Shown here one piece after another: positions 1-9,796 of a stretch of 64,000 nt of DNA. The translations under genes were made by a program, and so were the position numbers. Below the pieces are notes generated by a model. That model had not been told where the DNA came from and did no database searches. It saw only the letters and a program-made list of their open reading frames with translations. The first letter of the stretch is position 1; each line of letters begins with the position of its first letter. Source of the stretch: Microvirga solisilvae (GTDB lineage Bacteria; Pseudomonadota; Alphaproteobacteria; Rhizobiales; Beijerinckiaceae); NCBI RefSeq assembly GCF_022808595.1, contig NZ_JAKUCN010000004.1, positions 124,001 to 188,000 of the forward strand, read 5' to 3'.

Positions 1-3000
1 GCCGATGACCTCGCCTGTGGAGCGCATCTCCGGGCCGAGCAGCACGTCGACGCCGGGGAAGCGGTTGAAGGGGAACACGGCTTCCTTCACGCCGATATGC
101 GGCAGCTCCTTCGGGGTGAGGCCGAACTTGGCCAGGTTCTCGCCGGCCATGATGCGGGCCGCAATCTTGGCGATGGGCTCGCCGATGACCTTGGCCACGA
201 AGGGGACGGTACGAGAAGCGCGGGGGTTCACCTCGAGCACGTAGATCGCGCCGTCCTTGATGGCGTATTGCACGTTCATCAAGCCGCCGACGTCGAGGGC
301 CAGGGCCATCGCCTTTGTCTGGCGCTCCAGTTCGGCAATGGTCTCTTCCGAGAGCGAGCGGGGCGGCAGCGAGCAGGCGGAATCGCCCGAGTGGATGCCC
401 GCTTCCTCGATATGCTCCATGATGCCTGCGATGAAGGTGTCCTTGCCGTCGCAGAGGCAGTCCACGTCCACCTCGATGGCGTCCGAGAGATAGCGGTCGA
501 AGAGCAGCGGGTTCTTGCCGAGAACCGTGTTGATCTGACCGGTCTTGTCGTTCGGATAACGCGCCTTGATGTCGGACGGGATCAGGCTGGGCAGGGTGCC
601 GAGCAGGTAATCCTCGAACTGCGTCTCGTCGCGGATGATCGCCATGGCGCGGCCGCCGAGCACGTAAGAGGGGCGCACCACGAAGGGCAGGCCGAGATCG
701 GCGGCGATGAGGCGAGCCTGTTCCACCGAATAGGCGATGCCGTTCTTCGGCTGCTTCAGATGCAACTTGTCGAGGAGACGCTTGAACCGGTCGCGGTCTT
801 CGGCGAGGTCGATGGCATCCGGCGAGGTGCCGAGGATCTGCACATCCGCTTCTTCGAGCGCGCGAGCGAGCTTCAGCGGCGTCTGGCCGCCGAACTGCAC
901 GATTACGCCATGGAGCGTGCCCTTGGAACGTTCGGTCTCGATGATTTCCAGCACGTCTTCCTGCGTCAGCGGCTCGAAATAGAGCCTGTCGGAGGTGTCG
1001 TAGTCGGTCGACACAGTCTCCGGGTTGCAGTTGATCATGATGGTCTCAAAGCCTGCATCCTTGAGCGCGAAGCAGGCATGGCAGCAGCAATAGTCGAACT
1101 CGATGCCTTGGCCGATGCGGTTCGGGCCGCCACCGAGAATGATGACCTTCTTCTTATCCGAGGGATTGGCCTCGTCCGCAGGCTGGCCTGCGAACGGCGC
1201 GGTATAGGTCGAGTACATGTAGGCGGTGGGCGAAGCGAACTCCGCCGCGCAGGTGTCGATGCGCTTGAAGACAGGGCGCACGCCAACGGCGCGGCGCGCC
1301 TCGCGCACTTCCGCTTCCGTCTTGTTCGTGAGCACGGCGAGACGCGCATCGGAGAAGCCGAGCGCCTTGATCTGACGGAACGCGCCGGGAGTTTTCGGCA
1401 GGCCGTGAGACTTCACCTTCGCTTCCATGTCGACGATGTCCTGAAGCTGCTCCAGGAACCAGGGATCGATCTTGCAGCTGTCGTAGACTTCGTCGTGGCT
1501 GATGCCGAGGCGAAGCGCCTGCGCGACCTTCAGGATGCGGTCGGGAGTCGGCGTGCCGATGGCGGCCTTGATCGCGTTCTTGTCGTCACCCTTGCCGAGA
1601 CCTTCGATCTCGATTTCGTCGAGTCCGGTGAGGCCCGTCTCAAGCGAGCGCAGCGCCTTCTGCAGCGATTCCGGGAAGGAACGGCCAATCGCCATCGCCT
1701 CGCCCACCGACTTCATGGCGGTGGTGAGCGTCGGATCGGCGCCGGGGAATTTCTCGAAGGCGAAGCGCGGAATCTTCGTGACCACGTAATCGATGGTGGG
1801 CTCGAAGGAAGCAGGCGTTGCGCCGCCGGTGATGTCGTTGGCGATCTCATCCAGCGTGTAGCCGACCGCGAGCTTCGCGGCGACCTTCGCAATCGGGAAG
1901 CCGGTGGCTTTCGAGGCGAGCGCGGAGGAGCGTGACACGCGCGGGTTCATCTCGATCACGATCATGCGCCCGTTCTCCGGGTTGATCGCGAACTGCACGT
2001 TCGAGCCGCCGGTCTCGACGCCGATCTCGCGCAGCACCGCCAGCGAGGCGTCGCGCATGATCTGATATTCCTTGTCGGTGAGCGTCAGCGCCGGAGCGAC
2101 GGTGATCGAGTCGCCCGTATGCACGCCCATCGGATCGAAGTTCTCGATGGAGCAGATGATGATGCAGTTATCCGCCTTGTCGCGGACGACCTCCATCTCG
2201 TACTCCTTCCAGCCGAGCACGCTTTCCTCGATCAACACTTCGTTGGTGGGCGAGGCGTCGAGGCCGCGCTCCACGATATCGAGAAACTCTTCGCGGTTAT
2301 AGGCAATGCCGCCGCCGGTGCCGCCCATGGTGAAGGACGGACGAAGGATGGCGGGCAGGCCCACTTCGGCGAGCGCCAGCAGCGCCTCGCCCATGGCGTG
2401 CTCCTGGTAACGCTTGCGGCGTTCGTTTTCGCCTGCATCCCATTTCAGCTTGTAGGCAGCGATCATCCGCTTCTTGTCGCCGGGATGAATGTCGAGTGCT
2501 TCCATGCGCGCCAGCTCGGCGAGATAGGCGTCGCGGTCGGCCTTCTTGAGAGCCGAGGCGTTGGCGAGACGCGACTTCGGCGTGTCGAGGCCGATCTTGG
2601 TCATGGCCTCGCGGAAGAGGTGACGGTCTTCCGCCTTGTCGATGGCCTCCGCCGTCGCGCCGATCATCTCGACATTGAACTTGTCGAGCACGCCCATCTT
2701 CTTGAGGGAGAGGGCGCAGTTCAGCGCCGTCTGACCGCCCATGGTGGGCAGGATGGCGTCCGGGCGCTCCTTCTCGATGATCTTGGCGACGATCTCAGGG
2801 GTGATCGGCTCCACATAGGTGGCGTCCGCGAGATCGGGATCGGTCATGATCGTCGCGGGGTTCGAGTTCACCAGGATGACTCGGTAGCCTTCCTCCTTCA
2901 GGGCCTTCACGGCCTGAGTGCCCGAATAATCGAACTCACAGGCCTGACCGATGATGATCGGTCCGGCACCGATAATGAGAATGGAGGAAATGTCTGTCCG

Positions 3001-3009
3001 CTTCGGCAT
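1..3009 (-). CDS. carB: Carbamoyl phosphate synthase large subunit (partial, C-terminus off window)
   Basis: This subunit makes carbamoyl phosphate from bicarbonate, two ATP and ammonia supplied by CarA, for pyrimidine and arginine synthesis in the cytoplasm. The reading frame is open from an ATG at 3009 to the left edge and gives 1003 residues. The N-terminus [20 protein letters not shown], followed by [10 protein letters not shown], is diagnostic, and the second half restarts with a matching [20 protein letters not shown] block. These are the two homologous ATP-grasp synthetase halves. An extra segment of about 60 residues near residue 195 (rich in K, R and E) is, as I recall, typical of alphaproteobacterial CarB. 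The allosteric MGS-like domain, roughly the last 100-150 residues, lies outside. carA is on the same strand about 4.1 kb upstream, so the two are not adjacent. Confidence 0.97.
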   Translation of the reverse strand, partial: MPKRTDISSILIIGAGPIIIGQACEFDYSGTQAVKALKEEGYRVILVNSNPATIMTDPDLADATYVEPITPEIVAKIIEKERPDAILPTMGGQTALNCALSLKKMGVLDKFNVEMIGATAEAIDKAEDRHLFREAMTKIGLDTPKSRLANASALKKADRDAYLAELARMEALDIHPGDKKRMIAAYKLKWDAGENERRKRYQEHAMGEALLALAEVGLPAILRPSFTMGGTGGGIAYNREEFLDIVERGLDASPTNEVLIEESVLGWKEYEMEVVRDKADNCIIICSIENFDPMGVHTGDSITVAPALTLTDKEYQIMRDASLAVLREIGVETGGSNVQFAINPENGRMIVIEMNPRVSRSSALASKATGFPIAKVAAKLAVGYTLDEIANDITGGATPASFEPTIDYVVTKIPRFAFEKFPGADPTLTTAMKSVGEAMAIGRSFPESLQKALRSLETGLTGLDEIEIEGLGKGDDKNAIKAAIGTPTPDRILKVAQALRLGISHDEVYDSCKIDPWFLEQLQDIVDMEAKVKSHGLPKTPGAFRQIKALGFSDARLAVLTNKTEAEVREARRAVGVRPVFKRIDTCAAEFASPTAYMYSTYTAPFAGQPADEANPSDKKKVIILGGGPNRIGQGIEFDYCCCHACFALKDAGFETIMINCNPETVSTDYDTSDRLYFEPLTQEDVLEIIETERSKGTLHGVIVQFGGQTPLKLARALEEADVQILGTSPDAIDLAEDRDRFKRLLDKLHLKQPKNGIAYSVEQARLIAADLGLPFVVRPSYVLGGRAMAIIRDETQFEDYLLGTLPSLIPSDIKARYPNDKTGQINTVLGKNPLLFDRYLSDAIEVDVDCLCDGKDTFIAGIMEHIEEAGIHSGDSACSLPPRSLSEETIAELERQTKAMALALDVGGLMNVQYAIKDGAIYVLEVNPRASRTVPFVAKVIGEPIAKIAARIMAGENLAKFGLTPKELPHIGVKEAVFPFNRFPGVDVLLGPEMRSTGEVIG

Positions 3010-3208
3010 AGGGCCACCCAGGCGTGTCCAGCCGCGCGGCCGCTGATTGCGGCGCTACTCGCGCAGCCGGGATGTGTCAGATTGAAGGTTGAGAGAGGCT
3101 CTTACACGGTGCTGTCACAAATTCAAAGCCTCAAGCCATGATTTGGCGGCAAGTCTCCCATGGGGCATGATCGCCTGGGCAGCGAACAAGATTTCATGGG
3201 AGCAGAAT

Positions 3209-4030
3209 ATGGCCGAAGAGCCGCGCTGGGCTGTGATTACCGGGGCATCGAGTGGAATCGGAGCTGAATTGGCCCGGATTTTCGCTTCGAAAGGCTATTT
3301 TCTGGTTCTAGTCGCCCGGCGGCACGAGCGGCTGGAGGCCCTGGCCGAGGAGGTTCAGCGCACCCATGGCGTCCAGGCCGAGGCCATGGCGCTCGATCTG
3401 GAGGACAGGGAAGCGCCCCAAGACCTTGTCGACATGCTCCGCGACAGGGGCATTCAGGTCCATACGCTTGTGAACAACGCCGGTTTCGGGCTGAGGGGCG
3501 ATTTCGCAACCCTGCCGTCCGAGCGCCAGCTTGCCATGATCGACCTGAATGTCGGGGCGCTCACGGCATTATCCCGCCTGTTGCTGCCCAGCATGATGGA
3601 GCGGGGAAAGGGCGGCATCCTAAACGTAGCCTCAACGGCAGCGTTCCAGGCCGGCCCCCACATGGCCGTCTATTACGCCACCAAGGCTTTCGTGCTCTCC
3701 CTGTCCGAGGCGCTCCATGAGGAGGCCAAGCCCCACGGCGTGACGGTGACGGCTCTCTGCCCCGGCTCGACCGAGAGCGAGTTTTCCGCAACGGCGGATG
3801 TGGAATATTCCAGGACCCTGAGGCCCACCCTCATGACGGCCGGGGAAGTGGCGCGGATCGGCGTCGAGGGCTACGAGGCGGGCAAGGCCATCGTGATTCC
3901 CGGAGGCGGCAATTGGCTCGGAACGATCGGAGCCAAGTTCCTTCCGCGCAGGATCGTGCGCAGAATCGCCGGACGCCTTCAGAAAGGCGAGGTGACGGGG
4001 CGCTCGGAAGAGGCTAACGACAACGCGTGA
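3209..4030 (+). CDS. SDR family NAD(P)-dependent oxidoreductase
   Basis: This is a classical short-chain dehydrogenase/reductase of 273 residues, DltE/YqjQ-like, with unknown substrate. The cofactor motif TGASSGIG is at residues 11-18, the NNAG motif follows near residue 90, and the catalytic set is S142, Y155 and K159 (YYATK). I chose the ATG at 3209 because GGAG lies just upstream and the Rossmann fold begins directly after it; the upstream in-frame extension looks non-coding. Its stop codon overlaps the GTG start of the next gene by 4 bp, so the two are probably translationally coupled. It is divergent from carB, with about 200 bp between them. Confidence 0.9.
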   Translation: MAEEPRWAVITGASSGIGAELARIFASKGYFLVLVARRHERLEALAEEVQRTHGVQAEAMALDLEDREAPQDLVDMLRDRGIQVHTLVNNAGFGLRGDFATLPSERQLAMIDLNVGALTALSRLLLPSMMERGKGGILNVASTAAFQAGPHMAVYYATKAFVLSLSEALHEEAKPHGVTVTALCPGSTESEFSATADVEYSRTLRPTLMTAGEVARIGVEGYEAGKAIVIPGGGNWLGTIGAKFLPRRIVRRIAGRLQKGEVTGRSEEANDNA

Positions 4031-4422
4031 CCGCGCTTCCACCCCTCCATCGCCTGAGCCGCCAGTTCATTGCCTTCTTCGGTGTCGGCCTGGCCGCAGC
4101 CGTTGCGCATTACGGCCTGCTCATCCTTCTCGTCGAGGGAGGAGGGATGCATCCCGTACCGGCGACGCTTGCCGGCTACGTGGCAGGCGGATTAGTGTCC
4201 TATTTGCTCAACCGGAGGCACACTTACCGAAGCGACCGTCCTCACCGTGAAGCCACCTGGCGTTTCGCCCTCGTCGCGTTTGTCGGCTTCCTGATGACCT
4301 GGTTCCTCATGCATGCCTTCACCGTTTGGCTCGGTGGGCCCTATCTGCCGGCGCAGGTCATCACCACCGGCGTGGTGATGCTGTGGAGCTTCATGGCACA
4401 CAAGATCTGGACATTTGCATAA
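4027..4422 (+). CDS. GtrA-like family membrane protein
   Basis: This is a 131-residue inner-membrane protein with four hydrophobic segments (about residues 12-32, 42-60, 78-98 and 105-125). A conserved LNRRHTYRSD stretch lies after the second segment and the C-terminal motif is SFMAHKIWTFA. Both are typical of the GtrA/DPMS family, which helps move or flip undecaprenyl-linked sugars in cell-surface glycan synthesis. The start is GTG at 4027, inside the GTGA overlap with the SDR stop codon. No glycosyltransferase partner is adjacent, so the specific glycan is unknown. Confidence 0.85.
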   Translation: MTALPPLHRLSRQFIAFFGVGLAAAVAHYGLLILLVEGGGMHPVPATLAGYVAGGLVSYLLNRRHTYRSDRPHREATWRFALVAFVGFLMTWFLMHAFTVWLGGPYLPAQVITTGVVMLWSFMAHKIWTFA

Positions 4423-4562
4423 GGAAGCAGCGTTTCACGCCTGCGTATTGAACGTTCCAGTATTCCAGCGCAGGCCTGGGCTGCATTCCTACGGGTCGTC
4501 AGAATCTTTTTGCAATGCAATAAGTGCAACCTCATTTTCCTCCGAATTTTTCAAGGTCCTCC

Positions 4563-5798
4563 ATGTCCAATCTGGCGATTGCAGAAGAAGCGCACTCGGC
4601 TGCTCCCACCATTGAGCAGCCCGCTTCCAGATCGCGTTTCGCGGTCGCTCTCATCGAGCTGGCGCTCGCCGTCGGCAGCTTTGGCATCGGCACAGGCGAG
4701 TTCGCGATCATGGGGCTCCTGCCCAACCTCGCTCAGGAATTCGCCGTCACGACGCCGCAAGCGGGCTATGCCATCAGCGCCTATGCCCTCGGCGTGGTGA
4801 TCGGCGCGCCTATCATCGCCGTGCTCGCGGCAAAGCTCCCGCGCCAGACGCTGCTCTTGATGCTCATGGCGATCTTCGCCATTGGCAACGGAGTGAGCGC
4901 TGTTGCGCCGACTTTCGAATCCTTCGTGCTCATGCGCTTTCTGACCGGTCTTCCGCATGGTGCCTATTTCGGCGTGGCGGCGCTGGTGGCGGCTTCACTC
5001 GTGGAGCCCAACAAGCGCACGCAGGCGGTCGCTCGCGTGATGCTGGGCCTGACGGTAGCGACGCTGATCGGCACGCCGATCATGACGTTCTTCGGGCAGA
5101 TTCTGAATTGGCGCATCCTGTTCGCCTCGGTCGGCGTCATGGGTGCGCTGACGGTTGCGCTCATCTGGCTCTTCCTGCCGAAGGACAAGGTGGAGGAGGG
5201 CGCAAGCCCTATGCGCGAGCTTGGGGCCTTCAAGCGCAAGCAAGTGTGGTTCACGCTCGCCATTGGCGCGGTCGGCTTTGGCGGACTGTTCTCGGTGTTC
5301 TCCTACATCGCATCGACGGCGACACAGGTTGCGGGTATGCCCGAAAGTGCCGTGCCGCTGATGATGGCTCTCTTCGGCTCGGGCATGATCGTCGGCAATC
5401 TCGTTGGCGCATGGCTTGCGGACAAGAACCTGATCGGAACGATTGCGGGAACCCTGGGCGGTAGCGCGGTCGTAATGACCCTGTTTTGGCTTTACACCGA
5501 TAATCCCTATCTGCTGTCGATCTTCGTCTTCCTCGTCGGCTGCAGCGTCGCGCTTGGACCAGCGCTTCAGATACGCCTGATGGATGTGGCGGCGGATGCG
5601 CAAACGCTCGCTGCCGCCTCGAACCATTCGGCCTTCAACATTGCCAATGCGCTCGGCGCGTGGCTTGGCGGTCTTGCGATTGCTGCTGGCTACGGTTTCG
5701 AGTCGACCGGTTGGGTCGGCGCCGTTCTCGCCGTTGCTGGACTTGGCGTGCTGGCCTGGTCGGTTGCGAGCGAGAAACGCTCCCTCGCAAAGGCCTAA
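4563..5798 (+). CDS. MFS transporter, AraJ/YdhP-like DHA1 family
   Basis: This is a 411-residue, 12-helix major facilitator, probably a drug or sugar proton antiporter in the inner membrane. The first helix motif GTGEFAIMGLLPNLAQEF and the later segment FLTGLPHGAYFGVAALVAASL are typical of AraJ/YdhP-type DHA1 efflux proteins. I chose the ATG at 4563 (MSNLAIAEEAHS) because the preceding in-frame codons come from an AT-rich leader. The 140-bp upstream gap is AT-rich and presumably holds the promoter. The stop codon overlaps the stop of the convergent methyltransferase by 4 bp, leaving no room for a terminator between them. Confidence 0.88.
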   Translation: MSNLAIAEEAHSAAPTIEQPASRSRFAVALIELALAVGSFGIGTGEFAIMGLLPNLAQEFAVTTPQAGYAISAYALGVVIGAPIIAVLAAKLPRQTLLLMLMAIFAIGNGVSAVAPTFESFVLMRFLTGLPHGAYFGVAALVAASLVEPNKRTQAVARVMLGLTVATLIGTPIMTFFGQILNWRILFASVGVMGALTVALIWLFLPKDKVEEGASPMRELGAFKRKQVWFTLAIGAVGFGGLFSVFSYIASTATQVAGMPESAVPLMMALFGSGMIVGNLVGAWLADKNLIGTIAGTLGGSAVVMTLFWLYTDNPYLLSIFVFLVGCSVALGPALQIRLMDVAADAQTLAAASNHSAFNIANALGAWLGGLAIAAGYGFESTGWVGAVLAVAGLGVLAWSVASEKRSLAKA

Positions 5799-6487
5799 GC
5801 CACACGCCCGATAAAGGTCATGCGTGCCTGGTTGTGTCCGAAGTTGCGCGGGGCACGCTCCGGCGTGAAGCCGGCATCCTGAAGGATGTCGACCATCTCG
5901 TCCTCGCTGTACTGCGCCAAGCCGATTTCCTCACGGATCTTGCGATATTCCGAAAAAGCCGTGCGGGCGAGGCCCGCGAGAGCGGATTTCAAGAAGCCTC
6001 CGTGCCATGCGAAGGACAGAAGAGCTTTGGCATCCGTGATCGGGCTCACATCCGGCGGGATCACATCGGCGATGACGACTTGCCCGCCGCTCTTGAGCTT
6101 GGCGCGCCAGAGCTTCAACAGGCCGCGCAATTCATCGAGTGAGAGATATTGCAGGAGCGAGTTCACGACGATCAGATCGAGAGAGGCATCCGCAATATTC
6201 GCCACTTGGTCAGGCGACAGAATGGCAATGCGTTCAGCGGCACCGAACTTTGCCTGTAGCCGCTCACGCACAAGAGGCGCAGCATCGCTTAAGTAGAGCT
6301 TCCTGCATTTGGCCGCCACCTGATCGGCGAAGAGCGCTTCGCCGCATCCGTAATCGAGCACGATCGCATCGCGTGACGGAATATGGCCGATGATATCGCT
6401 CGCCACGCGCTTGTAGTGCAGCAGCTTGTGTCGCTCGCCCGAATAGATCGGCGTGTCTTGGTTCCAGTAATCGCGCCAGTTCATCAT
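5795..6487 (-). CDS. Class I SAM-dependent methyltransferase
   Basis: This 230-residue protein has a Rossmann-type methyltransferase core. SAM-binding motif I is VLDYGCGEALFADQ near residue 45, a motif II-like DLIVVNSLLQYL segment follows, and GGQVVIADVIPP forms the motif III strand. The substrate is unknown. The C-terminal segment (DMVDILQDAGFTPERAPRN) resembles UbiE/COQ5-type small-molecule methyltransferases. Several starts are possible (TTG at 6493, ATG at 6487 or 6484). None has a strong ribosome-binding site, so I take the first ATG. It converges on the MFS gene with a 4-bp overlap. Confidence 0.82.
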   Translation of the reverse strand: MMNWRDYWNQDTPIYSGERHKLLHYKRVASDIIGHIPSRDAIVLDYGCGEALFADQVAAKCRKLYLSDAAPLVRERLQAKFGAAERIAILSPDQVANIADASLDLIVVNSLLQYLSLDELRGLLKLWRAKLKSGGQVVIADVIPPDVSPITDAKALLSFAWHGGFLKSALAGLARTAFSEYRKIREEIGLAQYSEDEMVDILQDAGFTPERAPRNFGHNQARMTFIGRVA

Positions 6488-6566
6488 GGCCAAGTTCTAG
6501 CCCAAGCTTAAGCCTGCGTCATCCCGTTGCCTGAGCCCTGCGAAGGATCGAGATGTTCAGTTCAGA

Positions 6567-6941
6567 TCACATGCCCAGCAGCATCGCAGCGACCGCGCGG
6601 TCGATGGAGAGGTAGAACATGATGAAGGCCACAGCCGCCGCGATGCCGAACTCGAAAGCCTGGCTCTTCAGAAGGCGGAACTTGGCAAAAGCGCTCTGGC
6701 CGAAGATGGAGAGCAGCCACGCGGTGGTGAGCACGACGGGGAAAACGAAGAGATAGGACCACGTGCTCTCGACAGTGCCCACATTGGTGGGATCGAGAAG
6801 GGGGCGGATGTTGCGCACCCAAGGCGCATAGGCAGCCGCATAAAGCGAGGTCAGCCAGGAGAGCGTGACGGCGATGCCGAGGTGAAATGTGAAGAGATTG
6901 TGCAAGCGGCTGAATTCGCCGGACTCGTGATCAAAATCCAT
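6567..6941 (-). CDS. Small multi-pass membrane protein of unknown function
   Basis: This 124-residue protein has three or four hydrophobic segments (FHLGIAVTLSWLTSLYAAAY, a YLFVFPVVLTTAWLLSIFG stretch and a final FGIAAAVAFIMFYLSI stretch) and no catalytic motif I recognise. I chose the ATG at 6941 (MDFDHESGEFSRLHNLF) because a GGGGG tract lies 8-10 bases upstream. The in-frame ATG at 6974 follows AAAATTAA with no ribosome-binding site. It sits downstream of carA on the same strand, beyond the likely carA terminator, so it is probably expressed on its own. Confidence 0.7.
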   Translation of the reverse strand: MDFDHESGEFSRLHNLFTFHLGIAVTLSWLTSLYAAAYAPWVRNIRPLLDPTNVGTVESTWSYLFVFPVVLTTAWLLSIFGQSAFAKFRLLKSQAFEFGIAAAVAFIMFYLSIDRAVAAMLLGM

Positions 6942-7044
6942 CGGAGAAACCCCCAAAATATAGCCCAGAATCATTTAATTTTATGGTTAACCAGTGGTTA
7001 ACGTGATTTGGGGGAACGAAGCAATATTCGCGTTTGTCGCGGCT

Positions 7045-7086
7045 TCAAAAGCTTTGCGCCGCCGCTCGGTGTGAGCGACGGCGCAA
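7045..7086 (-). terminator. Probable rho-independent terminator of carA
   Basis: Reading the minus strand, an 8-bp outer stem (TTGCGCCG with CGGCGCAA, plus-strand 7079-7086 and 7054-7061) encloses an inner CGCTC/GAGCG stem. It is followed by AGCTTTTG. It lies 28 bases past the carA stop codon. Confidence 0.65.
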
Positions 7087-7113
7087 GAGGAATCGTCTCC
7101 AGCAATCGGGCGA

Positions 7114-8313
7114 TCAGCGCTTCGCCTTGCCCTCATCCATCAGCTTCACGAAGCGATCGAAGAGGTAGTGGCTGTCCTGCGGGCCGGGGGAGGCTTCAGG
7201 GTGGTACTGCACCGAGAAGGCCGGGCGGTCGGTGAGCGCGATGCCGCAATTCGAGCCGTCGAACAGAGAGACGTGGGTCTCCGTCGCGTTCGCCGGAAGC
7301 GTTGCCGGATCCACCGCAAAGCCATGGTTCATGGAGGTGATCTCCACCTTGCCGGTGGTCTTGTCCTTCACCGGATGGTTCGCGCCGTGGTGGCCCTGAT
7401 GCATCTTCTGCGTCTTGGCGCCAACGGCCAGGCTCAGCATCTGGTGGCCGAGGCAGATGCCGAAGGTCGGGATCTTCTCTTCCAGCACCTTCTGGATCAC
7501 CGGCACGGCATATTCGCCAGTGGCCGCCGGATCGCCAGGGCCGTTGGAGAGGAACACGCCGTCGGGCTTGAGAGCCAGAACCTCGTCCGCCGTGGCGGTG
7601 GCGGGAACGACCGTGACCTTGCAGCCGGCACGGGCGAGGAGGCGCAGGATATTGCGCTTCACGCCGTAATCGATAGCGACCACATGGTGCTTCGCCTCGC
7701 CGTCCTGATGGCCGTAGCCTTCGCCGCGGTTCCAGGTGGTCTCGTCCCAGTCGAAACGCTGAGTGCTCGTGACGAGGGGCACGAGGTCGAGGCCGTCCAT
7801 GGAGGGAAGGGCAGCTGCCTTGGCCTTGAGGGCCGCGAGGTCGAACTCGCCTTTGGGATTGTGGGCAATGACCGCGTTCGGCATGCCCTTGTCGCGGATG
7901 AGGGCGGTGAGCGCGCGGGTGTCGATGCCGGTCAGGCCCACGATCTGGCGTGCTTTCAGCCAAGCGTCGAGGTCGCGGGAGGCGCGCCAGTTGGAGGGCT
8001 CGGTGATGGTGGCGGCGAGCACCACGCCACGGACGCCCGAGGACGAGGCGGCGTTCACGCTCTCGATGTCCTCGTCGTTGGTGCCCACGTTGCCGATATG
8101 CGGGAAGGTGAAGGTGATGATCTGCCCAGCATAGGACGGGTCGGTCAGGATCTCCTGATAACCCGTCATGGCCGTGTTGAAGCAGACCTCGCCGGTGGCC
8201 TCGCCCTCGGCGCCGATGCCGAAGCCTTCCAGCACCGTGCCGTCCTGGAGCACGAGAACGGCCGTCGCGCGCGGCTCTTCCCAGCCACTCGCTGTGTCTT
8301 TGTCTTGCAGCAT
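7114..8313 (-). CDS. carA: Carbamoyl phosphate synthase small subunit
   Basis: This class I glutamine amidotransferase subunit of 399 residues hydrolyses glutamine and channels ammonia to CarB. The N-terminal CPSase_sm_chain domain is recognisable (TGEVCFNTAMTGYQEILTDP). The amidotransferase domain has FLSNGPGDP, the nucleophile C287 in FGICLGHQ, and the His/Glu pair in VQYHPEASPGPQD. Two ATGs are close together (8319 and 8313). AAGAGA ends about 8 bases before 8313 but only 2 bases before 8319, so I prefer 8313. It is divergent from the GatB/YqeY gene, a neighbour relationship I recall from other alphaproteobacteria. Confidence 0.95.
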   Translation of the reverse strand: MLQDKDTASGWEEPRATAVLVLQDGTVLEGFGIGAEGEATGEVCFNTAMTGYQEILTDPSYAGQIITFTFPHIGNVGTNDEDIESVNAASSSGVRGVVLAATITEPSNWRASRDLDAWLKARQIVGLTGIDTRALTALIRDKGMPNAVIAHNPKGEFDLAALKAKAAALPSMDGLDLVPLVTSTQRFDWDETTWNRGEGYGHQDGEAKHHVVAIDYGVKRNILRLLARAGCKVTVVPATATADEVLALKPDGVFLSNGPGDPAATGEYAVPVIQKVLEEKIPTFGICLGHQMLSLAVGAKTQKMHQGHHGANHPVKDKTTGKVEITSMNHGFAVDPATLPANATETHVSLFDGSNCGIALTDRPAFSVQYHPEASPGPQDSHYLFDRFVKLMDEGKAKR

Positions 8314-8456
8314 CGTCATGATCTCTTTAAGTCCGAGGCCAACAGGCCGTGCTTGAGCAGGCCCGTTCCGGGCCGACCGTGAACTGTCCCCCACGACTTA
8401 AGGGGCCGGTCGCGTCCCGTCAACGCTTGAAGCACCTTAAAACCAAGGAGATCCGC

Positions 8457-8915
8457 ATGCTGCGAGACCGTTTTACCGCCGAGATGAAAGAGGCCATGAA
8501 GGCTGGCGACAAGGGCAAGCTTGGCGCGATCCGCCTGATTCAGGCTGCCTTGAAGGACAAGGACATCGAGGCCCGGGGCAACGGCAAGGAGCCGCTCTCC
8601 GACGAGGAAATCCTGGCTCTCCTCCAGAAAATGGTGAAGCAGCGCCAGGAATCGATCGCCATGTACGAGCAGGGCGGCCGCCAGGAACTCGCCGACCAGG
8701 AGAAGAACGAGGTCGCCGTCATCTCCGCCTATCTGCCGAAGCAGATGAGCGAGGACGAAACCAAGGCCGCCATCCAGGCCGCCATCGCCGAGACCGGCGC
8801 CGCCTCCATGAAGGACATGGGCAAGGTCGTGGCTGCGCTTCGCGCCAAGTATGTGGGCCAGATGGATTTCGCCAAGGCCAGCGGCCTCGTGAAGGACATG
8901 CTGCCCAAGGGCTGA
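8457..8915 (+). CDS. GatB/YqeY domain-containing protein
   Basis: This is a 152-residue YqeY-like helical protein related to the C-terminal tRNA-binding part of GatB. The hallmark segments are LGAIRLIQAALKDKDIE, LLQKMVKQRQESIAMYEQGG and EVAVISAYLPKQMSEDE. The family is thought to bind tRNA or act near amidotransferases, but its cellular role is not settled. I chose the ATG at 8457 because AAGGAG lies six bases upstream. It is divergent from carA and followed at once by a terminator, so it appears monocistronic. Confidence 0.92.
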   Translation: MLRDRFTAEMKEAMKAGDKGKLGAIRLIQAALKDKDIEARGNGKEPLSDEEILALLQKMVKQRQESIAMYEQGGRQELADQEKNEVAVISAYLPKQMSEDETKAAIQAAIAETGAASMKDMGKVVAALRAKYVGQMDFAKASGLVKDMLPKG

Positions 8916-8945
8916 TCCGCTTCGACCCCGTGAGAATACGACATG

Positions 8946-8975
8946 AGCCCGCCGGACAGGCGGGCTTTTGCTTTT
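8946..8975 (+). terminator. Rho-independent terminator after GatB/YqeY
   Basis: An 8-bp stem AGCCCGCC (8946-8953) pairs with GGCGGGCT (8959-8966) around a 5-base loop. It is followed by a T-rich run, TTTTGCTTTT. Confidence 0.85.
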
Positions 8976-9102
8976 CGGCGCCGGAGGCTCTAAGATTAAA
9001 ATCATGATCGCCAGCATCCGCAACGCAGCCCAAAATTCCGCATCCGCGTACCCGAGAGGGTGTGCAGGACGGGCTGTGCCTTGATGGCGGCATGACTTCC
9101 TG

Positions 9103-9130
9103 TGGACCCTCCCGAGGCGGGTGGGGTCCA
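9103..9130 (+). promoter_or_regulatory. Hairpin in the leader of the GNAT gene
   Basis: TGGACCC (9103-9109) pairs with GGGTCCA (9124-9130), with a small inner CCC/GGG stem. It ends 39 bases before the GNAT start and has no T-run, so it is more likely a leader structure than a terminator. I do not recognise a riboswitch class. Confidence 0.4.
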
Positions 9131-9169
9131 TGCTTCCGCTCTCCTCGCCAACCAATCCCGGAGAGCTTG

Positions 9170-9763
9170 ATGAAAAGCGACACACCGAAAACCTTGCCCA
9201 GCCATTCCGACGGGATCACGCTTGTCGTGCCCCGTCCCGACTTTTTGCCCGCCTATGAGGCCGCGCTCGAGAAGGGCTGGTCCTCCGACACGATGCGGGA
9301 TGTGAGCGGGGAGCAACTCGCAGCCCTGCGTGCCGACCCGGAAGAATTCCTCCATCGGCTCCTGGACCAGAGCGGCACGGTGACCCTGCACGACGGGCGT
9401 GTCGTCCCGCGTCTTCCGTTCCGTCTCTTCTGGCTTTGGGACGGCGATTTCTGCGGCAGCATCATGCTGCGCTTCCAACCGGGAACGGAGGAACTGCCGC
9501 CTCATTGCATCGGGCATATCGGCTATTCTGTCGTGCCCTGGAAACAGCGGCGCGGCTATGCGACGGCCGCATTGCGCCTCATCCTGCCGGTGGCGCGTGA
9601 CGAAGGTTTGCGGAGCGTTGAGATCTCCTGCCGCGAAACGAACATTGCCTCGCGCAAAGTCATCGAAGCCAATGGCGGCGTGCTCGAGGCGACGATGCCT
9701 GCGGAAGACGCGCCCGGCGAGGTGCGTCTTGTCTATCGCGTGAGGGTATTCGAGAACGCGTAG
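9170..9763 (+). CDS. GNAT family N-acetyltransferase
   Basis: This 197-residue protein has the GNAT acetyl-CoA binding motif (VPWKQRRGYATAALRL, the RRGYA pyrophosphate loop) and the following ISCRETNIASRKVIEANGG segment typical of RimJ/RimL-like members. The acceptor substrate is unknown. I chose the ATG at 9170 because GGAGAG lies just upstream; the longer in-frame version would start inside a structured leader. It is convergent with the DUF2029 gene, 33 bp away. Confidence 0.85.
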   Translation: MKSDTPKTLPSHSDGITLVVPRPDFLPAYEAALEKGWSSDTMRDVSGEQLAALRADPEEFLHRLLDQSGTVTLHDGRVVPRLPFRLFWLWDGDFCGSIMLRFQPGTEELPPHCIGHIGYSVVPWKQRRGYATAALRLILPVARDEGLRSVEISCRETNIASRKVIEANGGVLEATMPAEDAPGEVRLVYRVRVFENA

Positions 9764-9796
9764 CGTGTTGGCGGATGCGGGCAAGCAGGCCTCGGA

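Noticed and set aside
97..1935. Long plus-strand open frame (612 codons) antisense to carB
   Set aside because: It is the mirror of carB codon usage, rich in Arg/Glu/His/Leu without recognisable motifs. carB on the other strand is certain.
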